NCBI RefSeq assembly: GCF_013911965.1
Contig: NZ_JACESE010000001.1
Location: 289,382 to 353,381, forward strand
Source: Phenylobacterium sp.
GTDB taxonomy: Bacteria > Pseudomonadota > Alphaproteobacteria > Caulobacterales > Caulobacteraceae
Direction: 5' to 3'
DNA: 64,000 nt
In this document: positions 25,358 to 34,535 of the stretch, in pieces
How the letters are laid out: each line of letters opens with the position of its first letter
How positions within the stretch are numbered: position 1 is the first letter of the stretch
Position numbers and translations under genes: made by a program
The notes under the pieces: generated by a model
Told to the model about the DNA's origin: nothing
What the model saw: the letters and a program-made list of their open reading frames with translations, nothing else
Databases searched by the model: none

Positions 25358-25978
25358 ATGACTGAACGCTCCATCCCCGCCGCCGGCGACGAGCCCTTCG
25401 TCCGCCGCGGCGAGACTTCTCATCCCGCCGCCGAAGCGGCCTTCATTCCCGAACCGGTCTATGCCCGCCGCGAGGCGCGGAAGCGCAAGGGCGTTCCGCC
25501 GGCCCTCTATGTCGCCCCGGTGGTGGGCGTCGCCCTGCTGGGCGGGCTGGCCCTGATGACCGGCTCCGGGACGCCGCAGACGGCCGCGCCGGAGGCTGCG
25601 CCGCAGGCGGAGCTGACCTCGCAGGCCGCCCCGACGGCCCTGGCCGCCAACACGCTCGCCGCGCCCGAGACGGAGATCGCGACGCCTGCGGTCGAACCGG
25701 CGCCCGAAGCGGCCGTCGAACCTGCCCCGGCGGCGCGCCGCGCCCCGGCGCGGCCGGCTTCGGAACCGGCCGCCGCGCCGGCCGCGCCGAGCGCGCTCGA
25801 CTCCGGCGCCGACGTCGCCGCGGAACTGCCCGAGGCGCCCATCCCCTACTCGGCCGCGGCCCAGTCGAGCGCGCCGGCCCCGACGATCAACACGACGCCG
25901 CTCGACATTCCTTCGGCCCAGACGGAGCCGAGCGGGCCCGCCGCCCCGGCGGCCGAACAAGAGCCGATGACCTTCTGA
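25358..25978 (+). CDS. Pro/Ala-rich single-pass membrane protein, hypothetical
   Basis: A 206-aa protein. Residues 1-48 are charged and probably cytosolic. Residues 49-67 (LYVAPVVGVALLGGLALMT) form one membrane segment. The rest is a low-complexity Ala/Pro/Glu linker ending in a Pro-rich tail, as in proteins that span the periplasm. There is no recognisable domain. ATG 25358 has GTGAGGA just upstream, and a strong hairpin follows 27 bp after the stop, so it is probably monocistronic. Function unknown. Confidence 0.7.
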   Translation: MTERSIPAAGDEPFVRRGETSHPAAEAAFIPEPVYARREARKRKGVPPALYVAPVVGVALLGGLALMTGSGTPQTAAPEAAPQAELTSQAAPTALAANTLAAPETEIATPAVEPAPEAAVEPAPAARRAPARPASEPAAAPAAPSALDSGADVAAELPEAPIPYSAAAQSSAPAPTINTTPLDIPSAQTEPSGPAAPAAEQEPMTF

Positions 25979-26004
25979 CGGGCGCCTTCGCCGCAGATGC
26001 AGGC

Positions 26005-26032
26005 AAGGCCCGGGCGACGACGCCCGGGCCTT
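26005..26032 (+). terminator. strong hairpin after the membrane-protein gene
   Basis: AAGGCCCGGGCG (26005-26016) and CGCCCGGGCCTT (26021-26032) form a perfect 12-bp stem with an ACGA loop, 27 bp after the stop. The following TTCGTCGTTC is only weakly U-rich. It probably ends the upstream transcript. Confidence 0.7.
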
Positions 26033-26137
26033 CGTCGTTCCGCCACGTGCGCCCCGATGACGCAGGCCCGCGATTGTAAGACTTGGCTAAGGGCGCCCCG
26101 GCAGGATGTCCGCGTCCGCAGAAGTGGGGTCCGCCCG

Positions 26138-26368
26138 ATGCTCAAAGCGCTGTTTTCGCAAGGTATGGCCGAGTGGGGGACCGCCTCCCTCGTCTTCGTT
26201 TCGGGCGCCATGGCCGGCCGCCTCATCGCCACCGGCATGAACGACGTCCAGGCCGCCGGCGCCCTGGCCGCCGTGCTGGGGTCGATCACGGCCGCCGTCG
26301 CCGTGCGGGTCTGGCCCGCCCCCGCGCCGGTCAAGGTGCGCTCCGACCGGGACGACCGCCGGCTCTGA
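26138..26368 (+). CDS. small membrane protein, hypothetical
   Basis: A 76-aa protein with two probable membrane segments (WGTASLVFVSGAMAGRLIA and AAGALAAVLGSITAAVAVRV) and a basic/acidic C-terminal tail (SDRDDRR). The start ATG 26138 is chosen because the hydrophobic segments follow directly; the frame is open upstream in a basic shadow. No strong Shine-Dalgarno. It precedes a hybrid kinase gene by about 95 bp in the same direction. Family not recognised. Confidence 0.55.
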   Translation: MLKALFSQGMAEWGTASLVFVSGAMAGRLIATGMNDVQAAGALAAVLGSITAAVAVRVWPAPAPVKVRSDRDDRRL

Positions 26369-26462
26369 CCCTGCGGCCAGGAGTCGCAGCTTGGACGAAC
26401 GCCGATATACCGAAGCTTAAGGACGACGCGGCCATCCTCGCTCGGTCATGCGGAGGGTCAGG

Positions 26463-28448
26463 ATGCGCAGCCTCGGCGAAAGAGCCTTGCTTGCTCCCGC
26501 CATTGCGCTGGCGATCGCCGCAATGGTCGTGTTCGTCCTCAGCCTGGCGCTCTGGAGCCGCCACGTCGACGCCAGCGCTCGTGAACGCGAGGAGGCGCTT
26601 GTGCGGGACGGGGTGCGCGCAAGCCTCGCCGAGATCGAGGCGGCGATCCTCCCCGAGACCCGCTGGGACGAGGCGGTGGTCCATCTCGACCACGCCTTCA
26701 ACACCGCGTGGGCGGACGAAAACCTCAACGATTTCTATGCCCTCGGCTTCGACTTCGAGCACCTGCTGGTTCTCGACGCCCAGGACCGGCCGATCTATGT
26801 CCGCCACGGCCGCACGTCGCGGCCGACCAGCGAGGCGGTCCTGCCCGCCGGAACGCGGCGCGTGCTGGCCGAGCTGCGCGCGCTCGAGACCCGCCGGCGT
26901 CCGACACGCCTTGGCGCGCCGCCGCCCTTGCAGGTGAGCCGCTTCGTCGTCGAAGGCGAGCGTGTCCATGTGCTGACGGCGAGCCTCGTCCAGCCCGACG
27001 AGGGCCGTGTCACGATCCGCGGAGCCCGGGCGCCCGTCCTGCTCACCGTCCTGCCGATCGAGCAGGTCTCGATCGAACTGCTCAAGGACCGCTTCATGCT
27101 CGAGGGCCTGCGCAGCGGGCTCGAGGAGGCGGCGAAACCGGGTGAGGCCCAGGTGCGCATCGACACACTCGGGGATGCGCCCTCCCTCACCCTCACCTGG
27201 ACGCCGCACAAGCCCGGCCTTGCGCTTCTGCGGCAGTCGGCGCCGGTCGTGGCGCTGGTGCTCCTCGCCTTTGGCGGCGTGGCCCTCGTCATGGTGGCCC
27301 GCGCGCGCCGGGCGCATCTGCAGCTGGTGGCCGCCCAGCGGACCCAGGCCGAATTCCTCGCCAATATGAGCCACGAGATCCGCACGCCGCTGAACGGCGT
27401 CTGCGCCGTGGCCGCGGCGCTGGAGCGCACGCCCCTGACGCCGGCCCAGCGCGAGATGGTCGACCTGATCCGCACCTCGGGCGTGACGCTCGAACGGCTG
27501 CTGTCGGACCTGCTCGACGTCTCCCGCATGGAGACCGGCGCGGTCCAGATCACTCCGGAGGCCTTCCACCTGGCCGATGCGGTCCGCGCCGTCGCGACCC
27601 TGGTGTCGCCGCGCGCCGAGGCCAAGGGCCTGCCCCTGCGGATCGAGATCGACCCGGCCGCCGAGGCGACGGTGATCGGCGATCCCGTGCGCATCAAGCA
27701 GGTCCTGAGCAATCTGGCCACCAACGCAGTCAAGTTCACGGAGACCGGACAGATCACCCTGCGCGTGACGGCGGACGGTCCGGACGCCTGGCGCTTCGAG
27801 ATCGAGGACACCGGCATCGGCTTCGATCCGGACGAGAAGGCGCGTCTGTTCCGCAAGTTCCAGCAGGGCGACGCCTCCGTCAGCCGGCAGTACGGCGGCA
27901 TGGGCCTGGGCCTGTCGATCTGCCGCGAGCTGACGGAGCTGATGGGCGGCCAGATCGACGCCGACAGCACGCCGGGCCAGGGCGCCCGGTTCTGGGTGCG
28001 CCTGCCGCTCGCCGTCGTCCAGGCCCCGGCGAACGCCGACCAGCCGGCCGACGCCGAGGACCAGGGCCCGCTGCGCATCCTCGTCGCCGACGATCACCCG
28101 ACCAACCGGCGCGTCCTGGAAGTGCTGCTGTCGGAGTTCGACGTCGAACTGGTGCTGGCGGAGAACGGCCTCGAAGCCTGCCAGGCCTTCGACGCCCGCC
28201 CGTTCGACCTGGTCTTCATGGACATGCAGATGCCGGTGATGGACGGGCTCACCGCCATCCGCACCATCCGCGAGCGCGAACAGCGGGCCGAGCGCCGCCG
28301 CACGCCCATCATCATGCTGACCGCCAACACCCTGCCCGAGCACCAGGACGCCAGCCTCCAGGCCGGGGCCGATCTGCACATGCCCAAGCCGATCGACGCC
28401 GCCCGGCTGTTCGCCGTCCTGCAGGAGGTGAGCCCCGCGGCCGCCTGA
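26463..28448 (+). CDS. CHASE4-type hybrid sensor histidine kinase
   Basis: A 661-aa membrane hybrid kinase. TM1 (about 9-31) and TM2 (about 259-280) bracket a periplasmic domain resembling CHASE4 (ILPETRWDEAVVHLDHAFNT, LNDFYALGFDFEHLLVLDAQ). The HisKA phosphoacceptor is His304 in NMSHEIRTPLNG. The HATPase domain shows NLATNAVKFT, EDTGIGF and GGMGLGLSIC. A C-terminal receiver domain has acidic residues in VADDH and Asp587 in FMDMQMPVMDG. ATG 26463 is preferred over 26448 because GGAGGG at 26452-26457 is well placed. No cognate regulator is adjacent, and it probably feeds a phosphorelay. Confidence 0.9.
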   Translation: MRSLGERALLAPAIALAIAAMVVFVLSLALWSRHVDASAREREEALVRDGVRASLAEIEAAILPETRWDEAVVHLDHAFNTAWADENLNDFYALGFDFEHLLVLDAQDRPIYVRHGRTSRPTSEAVLPAGTRRVLAELRALETRRRPTRLGAPPPLQVSRFVVEGERVHVLTASLVQPDEGRVTIRGARAPVLLTVLPIEQVSIELLKDRFMLEGLRSGLEEAAKPGEAQVRIDTLGDAPSLTLTWTPHKPGLALLRQSAPVVALVLLAFGGVALVMVARARRAHLQLVAAQRTQAEFLANMSHEIRTPLNGVCAVAAALERTPLTPAQREMVDLIRTSGVTLERLLSDLLDVSRMETGAVQITPEAFHLADAVRAVATLVSPRAEAKGLPLRIEIDPAAEATVIGDPVRIKQVLSNLATNAVKFTETGQITLRVTADGPDAWRFEIEDTGIGFDPDEKARLFRKFQQGDASVSRQYGGMGLGLSICRELTELMGGQIDADSTPGQGARFWVRLPLAVVQAPANADQPADAEDQGPLRILVADDHPTNRRVLEVLLSEFDVELVLAENGLEACQAFDARPFDLVFMDMQMPVMDGLTAIRTIREREQRAERRRTPIIMLTANTLPEHQDASLQAGADLHMPKPIDAARLFAVLQEVSPAAA

Positions 28449-28493
28449 GCCGGGTCGTCGGGAACCGGCGGGGCCACGGCGAATTGCCTCCGC

Positions 28494-30308
28494 ATGTCCG
28501 GCCCGTCCTCCGCCGCCCGCGACCTGCGCGACTACGCCCTGATCGGCGACTGCGAGACCGCGGCCCTCGTCGGGCGGGACGGCGCGATCGACTGGCTCTG
28601 CTGGCCGAGGTTCGACTCCGAAGCCTGTTTCGCGCGGCTCCTGGGCGACGAGCGCCACGGCTGCTGGAGCCTGCGTCCGGCGGAAGGCTTCGCCCATGTC
28701 CGCCGCCGCTATCTGGACGGCAGCCTGATCCTCGAAACGGTCTTCGAAACCGCTTCCGGCGCCGTGGCCGTCACCGACTTCATGCCGGTCCGCGGCGCCG
28801 CCTCCGACCTGGTGCGGATCGTGGAGGGACGCGCCGGCCGGGTTCCCATGGAGATGCGGCTGGACCTCCGCTTCGACTATGGCCGCTGCCGCCCCTGGAT
28901 TCAGTCGGCGACGCCGAACAGCCTGCGTGCGGTGGCCGGGCCCCACGCGGCGGAGCTCACCGCCGACGCCGAGCTGCGCCCGGCCGAAGGCGGGGCCACA
29001 GCGCGTTTCGCCATCGCCGAGGGCGAGCGGCGCGCCTTCGTGCTCACCTATTCGCCCTCACATGAGCGGGCGCGCCGGCCGATCGACCCGCACGCGGCGC
29101 TGAGCGCCACCCTCGACTGGTGGCGGGACTGGATTTCGCGCTGCGACTACAGCGGCCCCTACGCCGAGGATGTGCGGCGCTCGCTCGTGGTGCTGAAGGG
29201 GCTCACCTATCGCCCGACGGGGGGCATGGTCGCGGCGCCCACCACCTCCCTGCCCGAACATCCCGGCGGCGAGCGCAACTGGGACTACCGTTACTGCTGG
29301 CTGCGCGACGCGACCTTCACGCTGCTCACCTTCATGGAGTCCGGCCTGTTCGAGGAGGCGCGCGCCTGGCGCGACTGGCTGGTGCGGGCTGTGGCCGGCG
29401 AACCGGGGGCGGTGCAGCCGGTCTATGGCGTGGCCGGCGAGCAGCGCCTGATCGAGTGGATCGAGCCCGGCCTTCCCGGCTTCAACGGCGCCCAGCCGGT
29501 GCGCATCGGCAACGCCGCCTTCCGGCAGAGCCAGCTCGACGTCTTCGGCGAGGTGCTGGACGCCCTGCACCAGGCGCGCCGCCACGGCCAGGCGCCTCAG
29601 GACCCCAGCTGGCCGCTCCAGCGCGCCTTCATCGACCATCTGGTGGAGCGCTGGCGCGAGCCGGACGCCGGCATCTGGGAGGTCCGCGGCCCGCCGCAGC
29701 ACTTCACCCATTCGAAGGTCATGGCCTGGGTCGCCTTCGACGTCGGCGTGCAGGCGGTGGAGCAGCAGGGGCTGCGCGGCGACGCCGAGCTCTGGCGCAC
29801 ATGCCGCGAGGAGGTCCGGCAGGCCATCCTGCGGGACGGCCTCGACCCTGAGCGGGGCGGCTTCACCCGCGCCTTCGGTTCGGCGGAGGTGGACGCCAGC
29901 CTCCTCCTCCTGCCGCAGGTCGGCTTCGTGGCCCCCGACGATCCGCGGATGCTCGCCACCGTCGAGGCGATCGAGCAGGATCTGTCCTGGAACGGCCTGA
30001 TCCGCCGCTACGACACGGCCACGAACGACGACGGCCTGCCGCCGGGCGAAGGGGCTTTCCTGGCCTGCAGCTTCTGGCTCGTCGACGCCTACACCATGCA
30101 GGGCCGGCGCGAGGAGGCCGAGGCCCTGTTCGAGCGCCTGCTGTCCTTCACCAACGACGTCGGACTGCTGCCCGAGGAGGTTGACCCGCGCACCGGCGCC
30201 TTCCTCGGCAACTTTCCCCAGGGCCTGTCTCACCTCTCGCTGGTGGACGCCGCCTACAACCTCTCCCGGACGCGCGGGCCGGCCGAGGAGCGCCGCACCC
30301 GCGACTGA
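28494..30308 (+). CDS. glycoside hydrolase family 15 protein
   Basis: A 604-aa cytosolic protein of the GH15 family (glucoamylase, glucodextranase and bacterial trehalase relatives). An N-terminal beta-sandwich (DYALIGDCETAALVGRDGAI, DWLCWPRFDSEACFARLL) precedes an (alpha/alpha)6 barrel holding the conserved GGERNWDYRYCWLRDATFTL region and, near the C-terminus, GLLPEEVDP, which carries the second catalytic-type Glu pair. There is no signal peptide. Substrate, starch-like glucan or trehalose, cannot be read from sequence. It begins 46 bp after the hybrid kinase stop and could be co-transcribed with it. Confidence 0.9.
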   Translation: MSGPSSAARDLRDYALIGDCETAALVGRDGAIDWLCWPRFDSEACFARLLGDERHGCWSLRPAEGFAHVRRRYLDGSLILETVFETASGAVAVTDFMPVRGAASDLVRIVEGRAGRVPMEMRLDLRFDYGRCRPWIQSATPNSLRAVAGPHAAELTADAELRPAEGGATARFAIAEGERRAFVLTYSPSHERARRPIDPHAALSATLDWWRDWISRCDYSGPYAEDVRRSLVVLKGLTYRPTGGMVAAPTTSLPEHPGGERNWDYRYCWLRDATFTLLTFMESGLFEEARAWRDWLVRAVAGEPGAVQPVYGVAGEQRLIEWIEPGLPGFNGAQPVRIGNAAFRQSQLDVFGEVLDALHQARRHGQAPQDPSWPLQRAFIDHLVERWREPDAGIWEVRGPPQHFTHSKVMAWVAFDVGVQAVEQQGLRGDAELWRTCREEVRQAILRDGLDPERGGFTRAFGSAEVDASLLLLPQVGFVAPDDPRMLATVEAIEQDLSWNGLIRRYDTATNDDGLPPGEGAFLACSFWLVDAYTMQGRREEAEALFERLLSFTNDVGLLPEEVDPRTGAFLGNFPQGLSHLSLVDAAYNLSRTRGPAEERRTRD

Positions 30309-30313
30309 GGCGA

Positions 30314-31339
30314 TCACCGGCGCGCGAGCAGGGCGCCAAGCAGCATGAAGCCGAGAGCGCCTGCGGCCACGGCGGCCATGCGCGTGATCGGGCCTTCGGT
30401 GAGCATCGCCTCGCCCTTCGCCTCGGCGGCGAAGGGCCCGGAGACGGCATGGCCTTCGGCGACGGTCTCGAAGAGGTTTCCCGGGCGGGCCTCGCCCGGC
30501 TGGCCGGTGAACTGACCCTCCCAGGCCTTGGCGGCCATGATCCTGTCCATCAGCGCCGGGGCGACGGCCTGGCCGAGCACCGTCTGGGCGGTCGCCGAGC
30601 CCAGCCACCAGTCGCGGTTGGGGTGGCGCGCCGCATGGAGGATGGCGTCGGCCGCCACCTCCGGCCGGCAGGGCTGGCCCACAGGCCGCGGCTGCTGCGG
30701 GATCTTGGTGCGCGCCCAGCCGAACTGGGGCGTATTCACCCCCGGCAGGTGGACTTCGGTGAGGCGGATCCGGCTCCGCTCGTGCTTCAGTTCGGCCCGA
30801 AGCGAGGAGACGAAGCCGCGGATGGCGTGCTTGGCCGCGCAGTAGGGCGACTGCAGGGGAATGCCCCGGAAGGCGAGCGCCGATCCCACCTGCACGATCG
30901 TCCCGCGTCCGCGCCGCCGCATTCGCCGCAGGGCGGCGAGGACGCCATGAACCGAACCGAGATAGGTGACCTCGGTCACCCGCCGCACCTCGTCGGGTTC
31001 GAGTTCGGAGACGGGCGAGAAGACCGTCACCATGGCCGCATTCACCCACAGGTCGAGCGGGCCGAAGCGGCTTTCGACCTGCTCGGCCGCCGCCTCCACG
31101 GCCGCCGCATCGGCCACGTCCAGCGGCAGGGCCAGGGCCTCGCCGCCGGCGGCGCGGATCTGACGGGCGACCGCCTCCAGCGCCTGGGCGTTGCGGGCGA
31201 TGAGGCCCACCCGCGCGCCCTCGCGGCCAAGGGCCAGCGCCGTGGCGCGGCCCACGCCGGCCGAGGCGCCGGTGACGACGGCGACCCGGCCCTTGAAGCG
31301 TCGCCGCTCCGGCGCAGCGTGATCGGTGGCTTTCAGCAT
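30314..31339 (-). CDS. SDR family oxidoreductase with C-terminal membrane anchor
   Basis: A 341-aa classical SDR with a C-terminal extension. It has TGASAGVGRATALAL (cofactor), NAAMVTVFSP (NAG-equivalent), a Ser in QVGSALAFRGIPL and the catalytic YCAAKHA. Residues beyond 250 extend past the usual SDR length and end with a hydrophobic segment, MAAVAAGALGFMLLGALLARR, likely a tail anchor. The substrate is unknown. ATG 31339 is chosen at the usual N-terminal distance. It converges with the GH15 gene 5 bp apart and follows the TpsB-like gene (41-bp gap, same strand). Confidence 0.85.
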   Translation of the reverse strand: MLKATDHAAPERRRFKGRVAVVTGASAGVGRATALALGREGARVGLIARNAQALEAVARQIRAAGGEALALPLDVADAAAVEAAAEQVESRFGPLDLWVNAAMVTVFSPVSELEPDEVRRVTEVTYLGSVHGVLAALRRMRRRGRGTIVQVGSALAFRGIPLQSPYCAAKHAIRGFVSSLRAELKHERSRIRLTEVHLPGVNTPQFGWARTKIPQQPRPVGQPCRPEVAADAILHAARHPNRDWWLGSATAQTVLGQAVAPALMDRIMAAKAWEGQFTGQPGEARPGNLFETVAEGHAVSGPFAAEAKGEAMLTEGPITRMAAVAAGALGFMLLGALLARR

Positions 31340-31380
31340 GGCGCGGGAACGGGCGGCCGCCCCCCGCTGTTCCCGGACGC

Positions 31381-32997
31381 TCAGAAGTTCGCCGACAGGG
31401 ATACGAAGCCGCGGAGCCCTCGGTCGCCCTGCGTGTAGGGCGTCCGTGTGAGCGGCTTGGCCAGCTCCAGGCGGAGCGCCACGTCGTCGAAGACCAGCCG
31501 CAGGCCGGCGCCGGCCGAGGTGAGCGCCGCCGACTTCCAGCCGGGCGCGGCGTTGTAGTTCCACACCTTGGCTCCGTCGAAGAAGGCGTAGGTCTGGAAG
31601 AAGGTCAGCGGCCGCAGGTGCGGATCCCAGCCGATGCGGAGCTCCGCCTGCCCCGCCAGACCGCGGTCGCCCATGACCTCGCCATAGTCGTAGGCGCGCC
31701 CCACCGGCAGGCCGCCCGCCGAGAACTCCTCCGACGACAGCAGGGGGTCGGGCGACCACTGCCCGGACGCCGCGACGAACAGGCCGGCCTTGCTGCCGAT
31801 GTCGCGGTAGTGCGAGCCGTAGAGGTTGACCTTCCAGAAGCGCGCGTCGGCGTCCCAGCGGGTGCGCCCGTCAGGCGGCTCTCCGCCGAAGCCGCCAAAG
31901 CCGTGAGAGACCTGAGCAAAGCCGGTGGTGTAGCCCCCCGACCAGTCGCGGTCGCCGCTGACGGAGGCGCGGGCGACCAGGATCTCGTCCTCATAATCGC
32001 CGGTGGACCAGTTCTGTTCGACGCGTCGCGCCTCCGCCGTCGCCGCCAGCCACAGGGAGCGATCCCGCTGGCGCACCACCGGAACCGACAGCCGGACCGA
32101 GGCCGACTGGCTCTCGTTGCCGAGGGCGGCGTTGAAGCCGTCGGCCTTGCCCTCGGCCGTCGACGCGGTGACGAGCGCCCGCACCCGCGCGCCGCCCCGC
32201 AAGGGGATCGAGTAGGAGAGATCGGCCTGAGCGAATTCCTCCACGTCCTCCGGCGTGGTCAGCACGCCCACGGCGAACTGGTCGCCGGAGACCACTGCGG
32301 AGTTCAGGGCGCCGCGGGCATAGACCTGCAGCGGCCCGGCGGAGTCCGTTCCACGGTTGTCGGCATAGAGGCTGGCGGTCAGACGCTGCGCGTCGGTGCG
32401 CACCACCAGGCGGTGGCGGGCCGGGTCTTCCAGGATCGGCTCCAGGCGCGCGGTCACCTTCACGCCAGGCAGGTCGCCGGCCAGGGAAAGCCTGCGGTCG
32501 AGGTCGGGCAGCTTCAGGGGACGACGGTCGGGAAGATCGGCGAAGAGCGCCCCAACGGCCGGAACGGCGTCCCCCTCGAAGGCGACCTCGCCCACATAGC
32601 CTTCATAGACCACAAGCCGACCCTGGCCGTCGGCGATCTCGTAGGGCGCCGCCGCCCGCGTCAGGAAGTAACCGTCTGCGCGATATTTGGCGGTGATCGC
32701 CTCGGCCACGCGGATCAGGTCGTCCAGTCCGGCTTCGCGGGCCAGCCGATCATCGTAGAGGGGCGCCAGCTCGGCCATCGGATAGGCGGTCACGCCGTCG
32801 ATGGTCATGGCGGTGAGCACGGCGCGGCCTTGCGCCGGCGGGGACGAGCCGCCGCCTTCGGCCTCCTGCAGGGCGATGGCGCGATCGGCCGGACCGCCGC
32901 CGAACCCGCAGGCGAGCAGCGCCGCCAGGCCCGCCAGGACGGGGGCCGCTCTGCGCGAGATTGCCTCTGGCCAGCCCCGGCCGGAACTCATGAACAT
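31381..32997 (-). CDS. TpsB/ShlB-type outer-membrane transporter
   Basis: A 538-aa protein of the two-partner-secretion transporter family (ShlB/FhaC/HecB). An N-terminal signal-like segment (APVLAGLAALLACGFGGG) is followed by POTRA domains (ITAKYRADGYFLTRAAAPYE, VYEGYVGEVAFEG) and a 16-strand beta-barrel of alternating hydrophobic strands. The last residue is Phe (SLSANF), the usual outer-membrane beta-signal. TpsB proteins export large TpsA exoproteins. No TpsA with a TPS-type haemagglutination domain is visible in the window. It diverges from the FecR-CHASE2/EAL genes across a clear promoter region. Confidence 0.85.
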   Translation of the reverse strand: MFMSSGRGWPEAISRRAAPVLAGLAALLACGFGGGPADRAIALQEAEGGGSSPPAQGRAVLTAMTIDGVTAYPMAELAPLYDDRLAREAGLDDLIRVAEAITAKYRADGYFLTRAAAPYEIADGQGRLVVYEGYVGEVAFEGDAVPAVGALFADLPDRRPLKLPDLDRRLSLAGDLPGVKVTARLEPILEDPARHRLVVRTDAQRLTASLYADNRGTDSAGPLQVYARGALNSAVVSGDQFAVGVLTTPEDVEEFAQADLSYSIPLRGGARVRALVTASTAEGKADGFNAALGNESQSASVRLSVPVVRQRDRSLWLAATAEARRVEQNWSTGDYEDEILVARASVSGDRDWSGGYTTGFAQVSHGFGGFGGEPPDGRTRWDADARFWKVNLYGSHYRDIGSKAGLFVAASGQWSPDPLLSSEEFSAGGLPVGRAYDYGEVMGDRGLAGQAELRIGWDPHLRPLTFFQTYAFFDGAKVWNYNAAPGWKSAALTSAGAGLRLVFDDVALRLELAKPLTRTPYTQGDRGLRGFVSLSANF

Positions 32998-33011
32998 AGT
33001 TAAGGACCATC

Positions 33012-33046
33012 GTTCAACTTGGTGAACAGGCCGCTAACACTATAAT
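33012..33046 (+). promoter_or_regulatory. sigma70-like promoter with overlapping inverted repeat
   Basis: TTGGTG (33019-33024) and TATAAT (33041-33046) are spaced by 16 bp, about 100 bp upstream of the FecR-domain gene. The inverted repeat GTTCA-N6-TGAAC (33012-33027) covers the -35 box, so a repressor or activator may act here. No dedicated regulator gene is adjacent. Confidence 0.65.
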
Positions 33047-33143
33047 TTTGTACCCATTTTAGGGGCCGGTTAGCCCTGCTGCGTGTAAGTCCGACGTTCG
33101 AACTGAGCCGAAGAACTTGGTTCAGACACGAAAGGCTTGAGAC

Positions 33144-34532
33144 ATGCGGCTCAATCTTCTGGCTTCGGCCACTGCGCTCGCGAGCACTCTGCTGCTGAGC
33201 GGCGCCGCGTTCGCCGCCGACTGGCGGCTGGTGGAGGTCGAAGGGCGCGTTCGCCTGGCGGCCCCCGGAAAGGCCGCGACGGACGCCGCAAGCGGAGTCG
33301 TGGTCCCCGAAGGCGCGAACCTGACCACCGCCGGCGGCGCGCGTGCGGTGCTGACCAACGGCGACCAGAGGGTCGTCCTGGGTCCGAACAGCCGGATGAC
33401 CGTCGCCAGCGACGACGGATCGGGCATGACCCGCATGATGCAGGATCTCGGCTCGGTGCTCTTCCAGGTCGACAAGAAGGGCAAGCCGCACTTCCGCGTC
33501 GACACTCCCCTGCTGGCCGCCGTGGTCAAGGGCACCACCTTCACCGTGGCCGTGGGGCCGACCGGCGACTCCGTTCACGTGGCCGAAGGTCTGGTCGAGG
33601 TCCGCGCCAACAGCAGCGGACAAGCCAGCGACATTCCCGCCGGGGTGACCGGACGCGTGGCGCGCGATGCGCCCGGCCAGGTCGGCGTGACTCGCCCCGA
33701 CCCGGCGCCGAGCCCGGTCGCGGCGGCGGAGTCCCTGCCCGCCCTCGACTACAGCCAGGCCTCGGACGGTCTGCTGACCGGCCCCGGGCCGGTCGCGGCC
33801 GTGGCTCAGGCTGGCGGCGCCCAGGGTCCGTCCCAGTCGTCCGGCAACGCCCAGGTTACGGCCGAGCCCGCGATCAACGGAACCGCTGGCGAACCCGGCG
33901 GCCCGGCTGTCGCAGGGGGGGAACTTGCCGCCGTAAACACGGCGCGCGCCTCTGCGGCGGTGCTCGCCCAGGTCGGTCAGCCGCTCACAGGCGACGGCAA
34001 CGGAAACGCCCCCCCTGAGAACCCTGGGAACGGCATCGGCAAGGGCCCGCCCGAGAACCCCGGGAACGGGAACGGCAATGGTCCGCCTGTGAGCCCCGGG
34101 AACGGCAACGGGAACAGTTCGCCCGAGAACCCCGGCAGCAGCAACGGCAATGGCCCGCCTGAGAACCCTGGGAATGGCAACGGCAACGGTCCGCCCGAGA
34201 ACCCTGGGAACGGCAACGGGAACGGCCCGCCCGAGAACCCCGGAAACGGCAATGGCAACGGCCCGCCCGAGAACCCCGGAAACGGCAACGGCAATGGCCC
34301 GCCTGAGAACCCCGGGAACGGCAACGGCAACGGCCCGCCCGAGAACCCCGGAAACGGCAACGGCAATGGCCCGTCCGAGAACCCCGGGAACGGCAACGGC
34401 AACGGCCCTCCCGAGAACCCCGGAAACGGCAATGGCAATGGCCCGCCTGAGAACCCCGGGAACGGCAACGGCAACGGTCCGCCCGAGAACCCCGGGAACG
34501 GCAACGGCAAGGGCGGCGGTCAGAGGCCCTAG
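33144..34532 (+). CDS. secreted FecR-domain protein with 12-residue repeats
   Basis: A 462-aa exported protein. The signal peptide is residues 1-24 (LLASATALASTLLLSGAAFA). A FecR domain lies at about 30-155 (VVVPEGANLTTAGGARAVLT, HFRVDTPLLAAVVKGTTFTV). An Ala/Pro-rich linker follows. From residue 284 there are fourteen 12-residue repeats of consensus NGNGNGPPENPG, ending NGNGKGGGQRP. There is no membrane anchor after the signal peptide, so it is periplasmic or exported. FecR proper is a membrane sigma regulator, but FecR domains also occur in secreted proteins. The next gene starts 4 bp after its stop. The divergent TpsB gene suggests a shared surface function (inference). Confidence 0.85.
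   Translation: MRLNLLASATALASTLLLSGAAFAADWRLVEVEGRVRLAAPGKAATDAASGVVVPEGANLTTAGGARAVLTNGDQRVVLGPNSRMTVASDDGSGMTRMMQDLGSVLFQVDKKGKPHFRVDTPLLAAVVKGTTFTVAVGPTGDSVHVAEGLVEVRANSSGQASDIPAGVTGRVARDAPGQVGVTRPDPAPSPVAAAESLPALDYSQASDGLLTGPGPVAAVAQAGGAQGPSQSSGNAQVTAEPAINGTAGEPGGPAVAGGELAAVNTARASAAVLAQVGQPLTGDGNGNAPPENPGNGIGKGPPENPGNGNGNGPPVSPGNGNGNSSPENPGSSNGNGPPENPGNGNGNGPPENPGNGNGNGPPENPGNGNGNGPPENPGNGNGNGPPENPGNGNGNGPPENPGNGNGNGPSENPGNGNGNGPPENPGNGNGNGPPENPGNGNGNGPPENPGNGNGKGGGQRP
33993..34496 (+). repeat. fourteen 36-bp tandem repeats within the FecR-domain gene
   Basis: Exactly 504 bp divides into fourteen 36-bp units, each encoding a 12-residue NGNGNGPPENPG-like unit. Units 6-14 are nearly identical in protein, with one P-to-S change in unit 11. 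Units 1-5 are diverged. Synonymous choices (GGC/GGG, AAC/AAT, CCC/CCT) differ among units in a patchy way, suggesting expansion from the downstream end. Copy number may vary between strains. Confidence 0.92.
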
Positions 34533-34535
34533 GTC

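Noticed and set aside
33993-34496. The 36-bp tandem repeats as a CRISPR array.
   Set aside because: There are no spacers, and the repeats are in frame in a coding gene, giving a 12-residue protein repeat.
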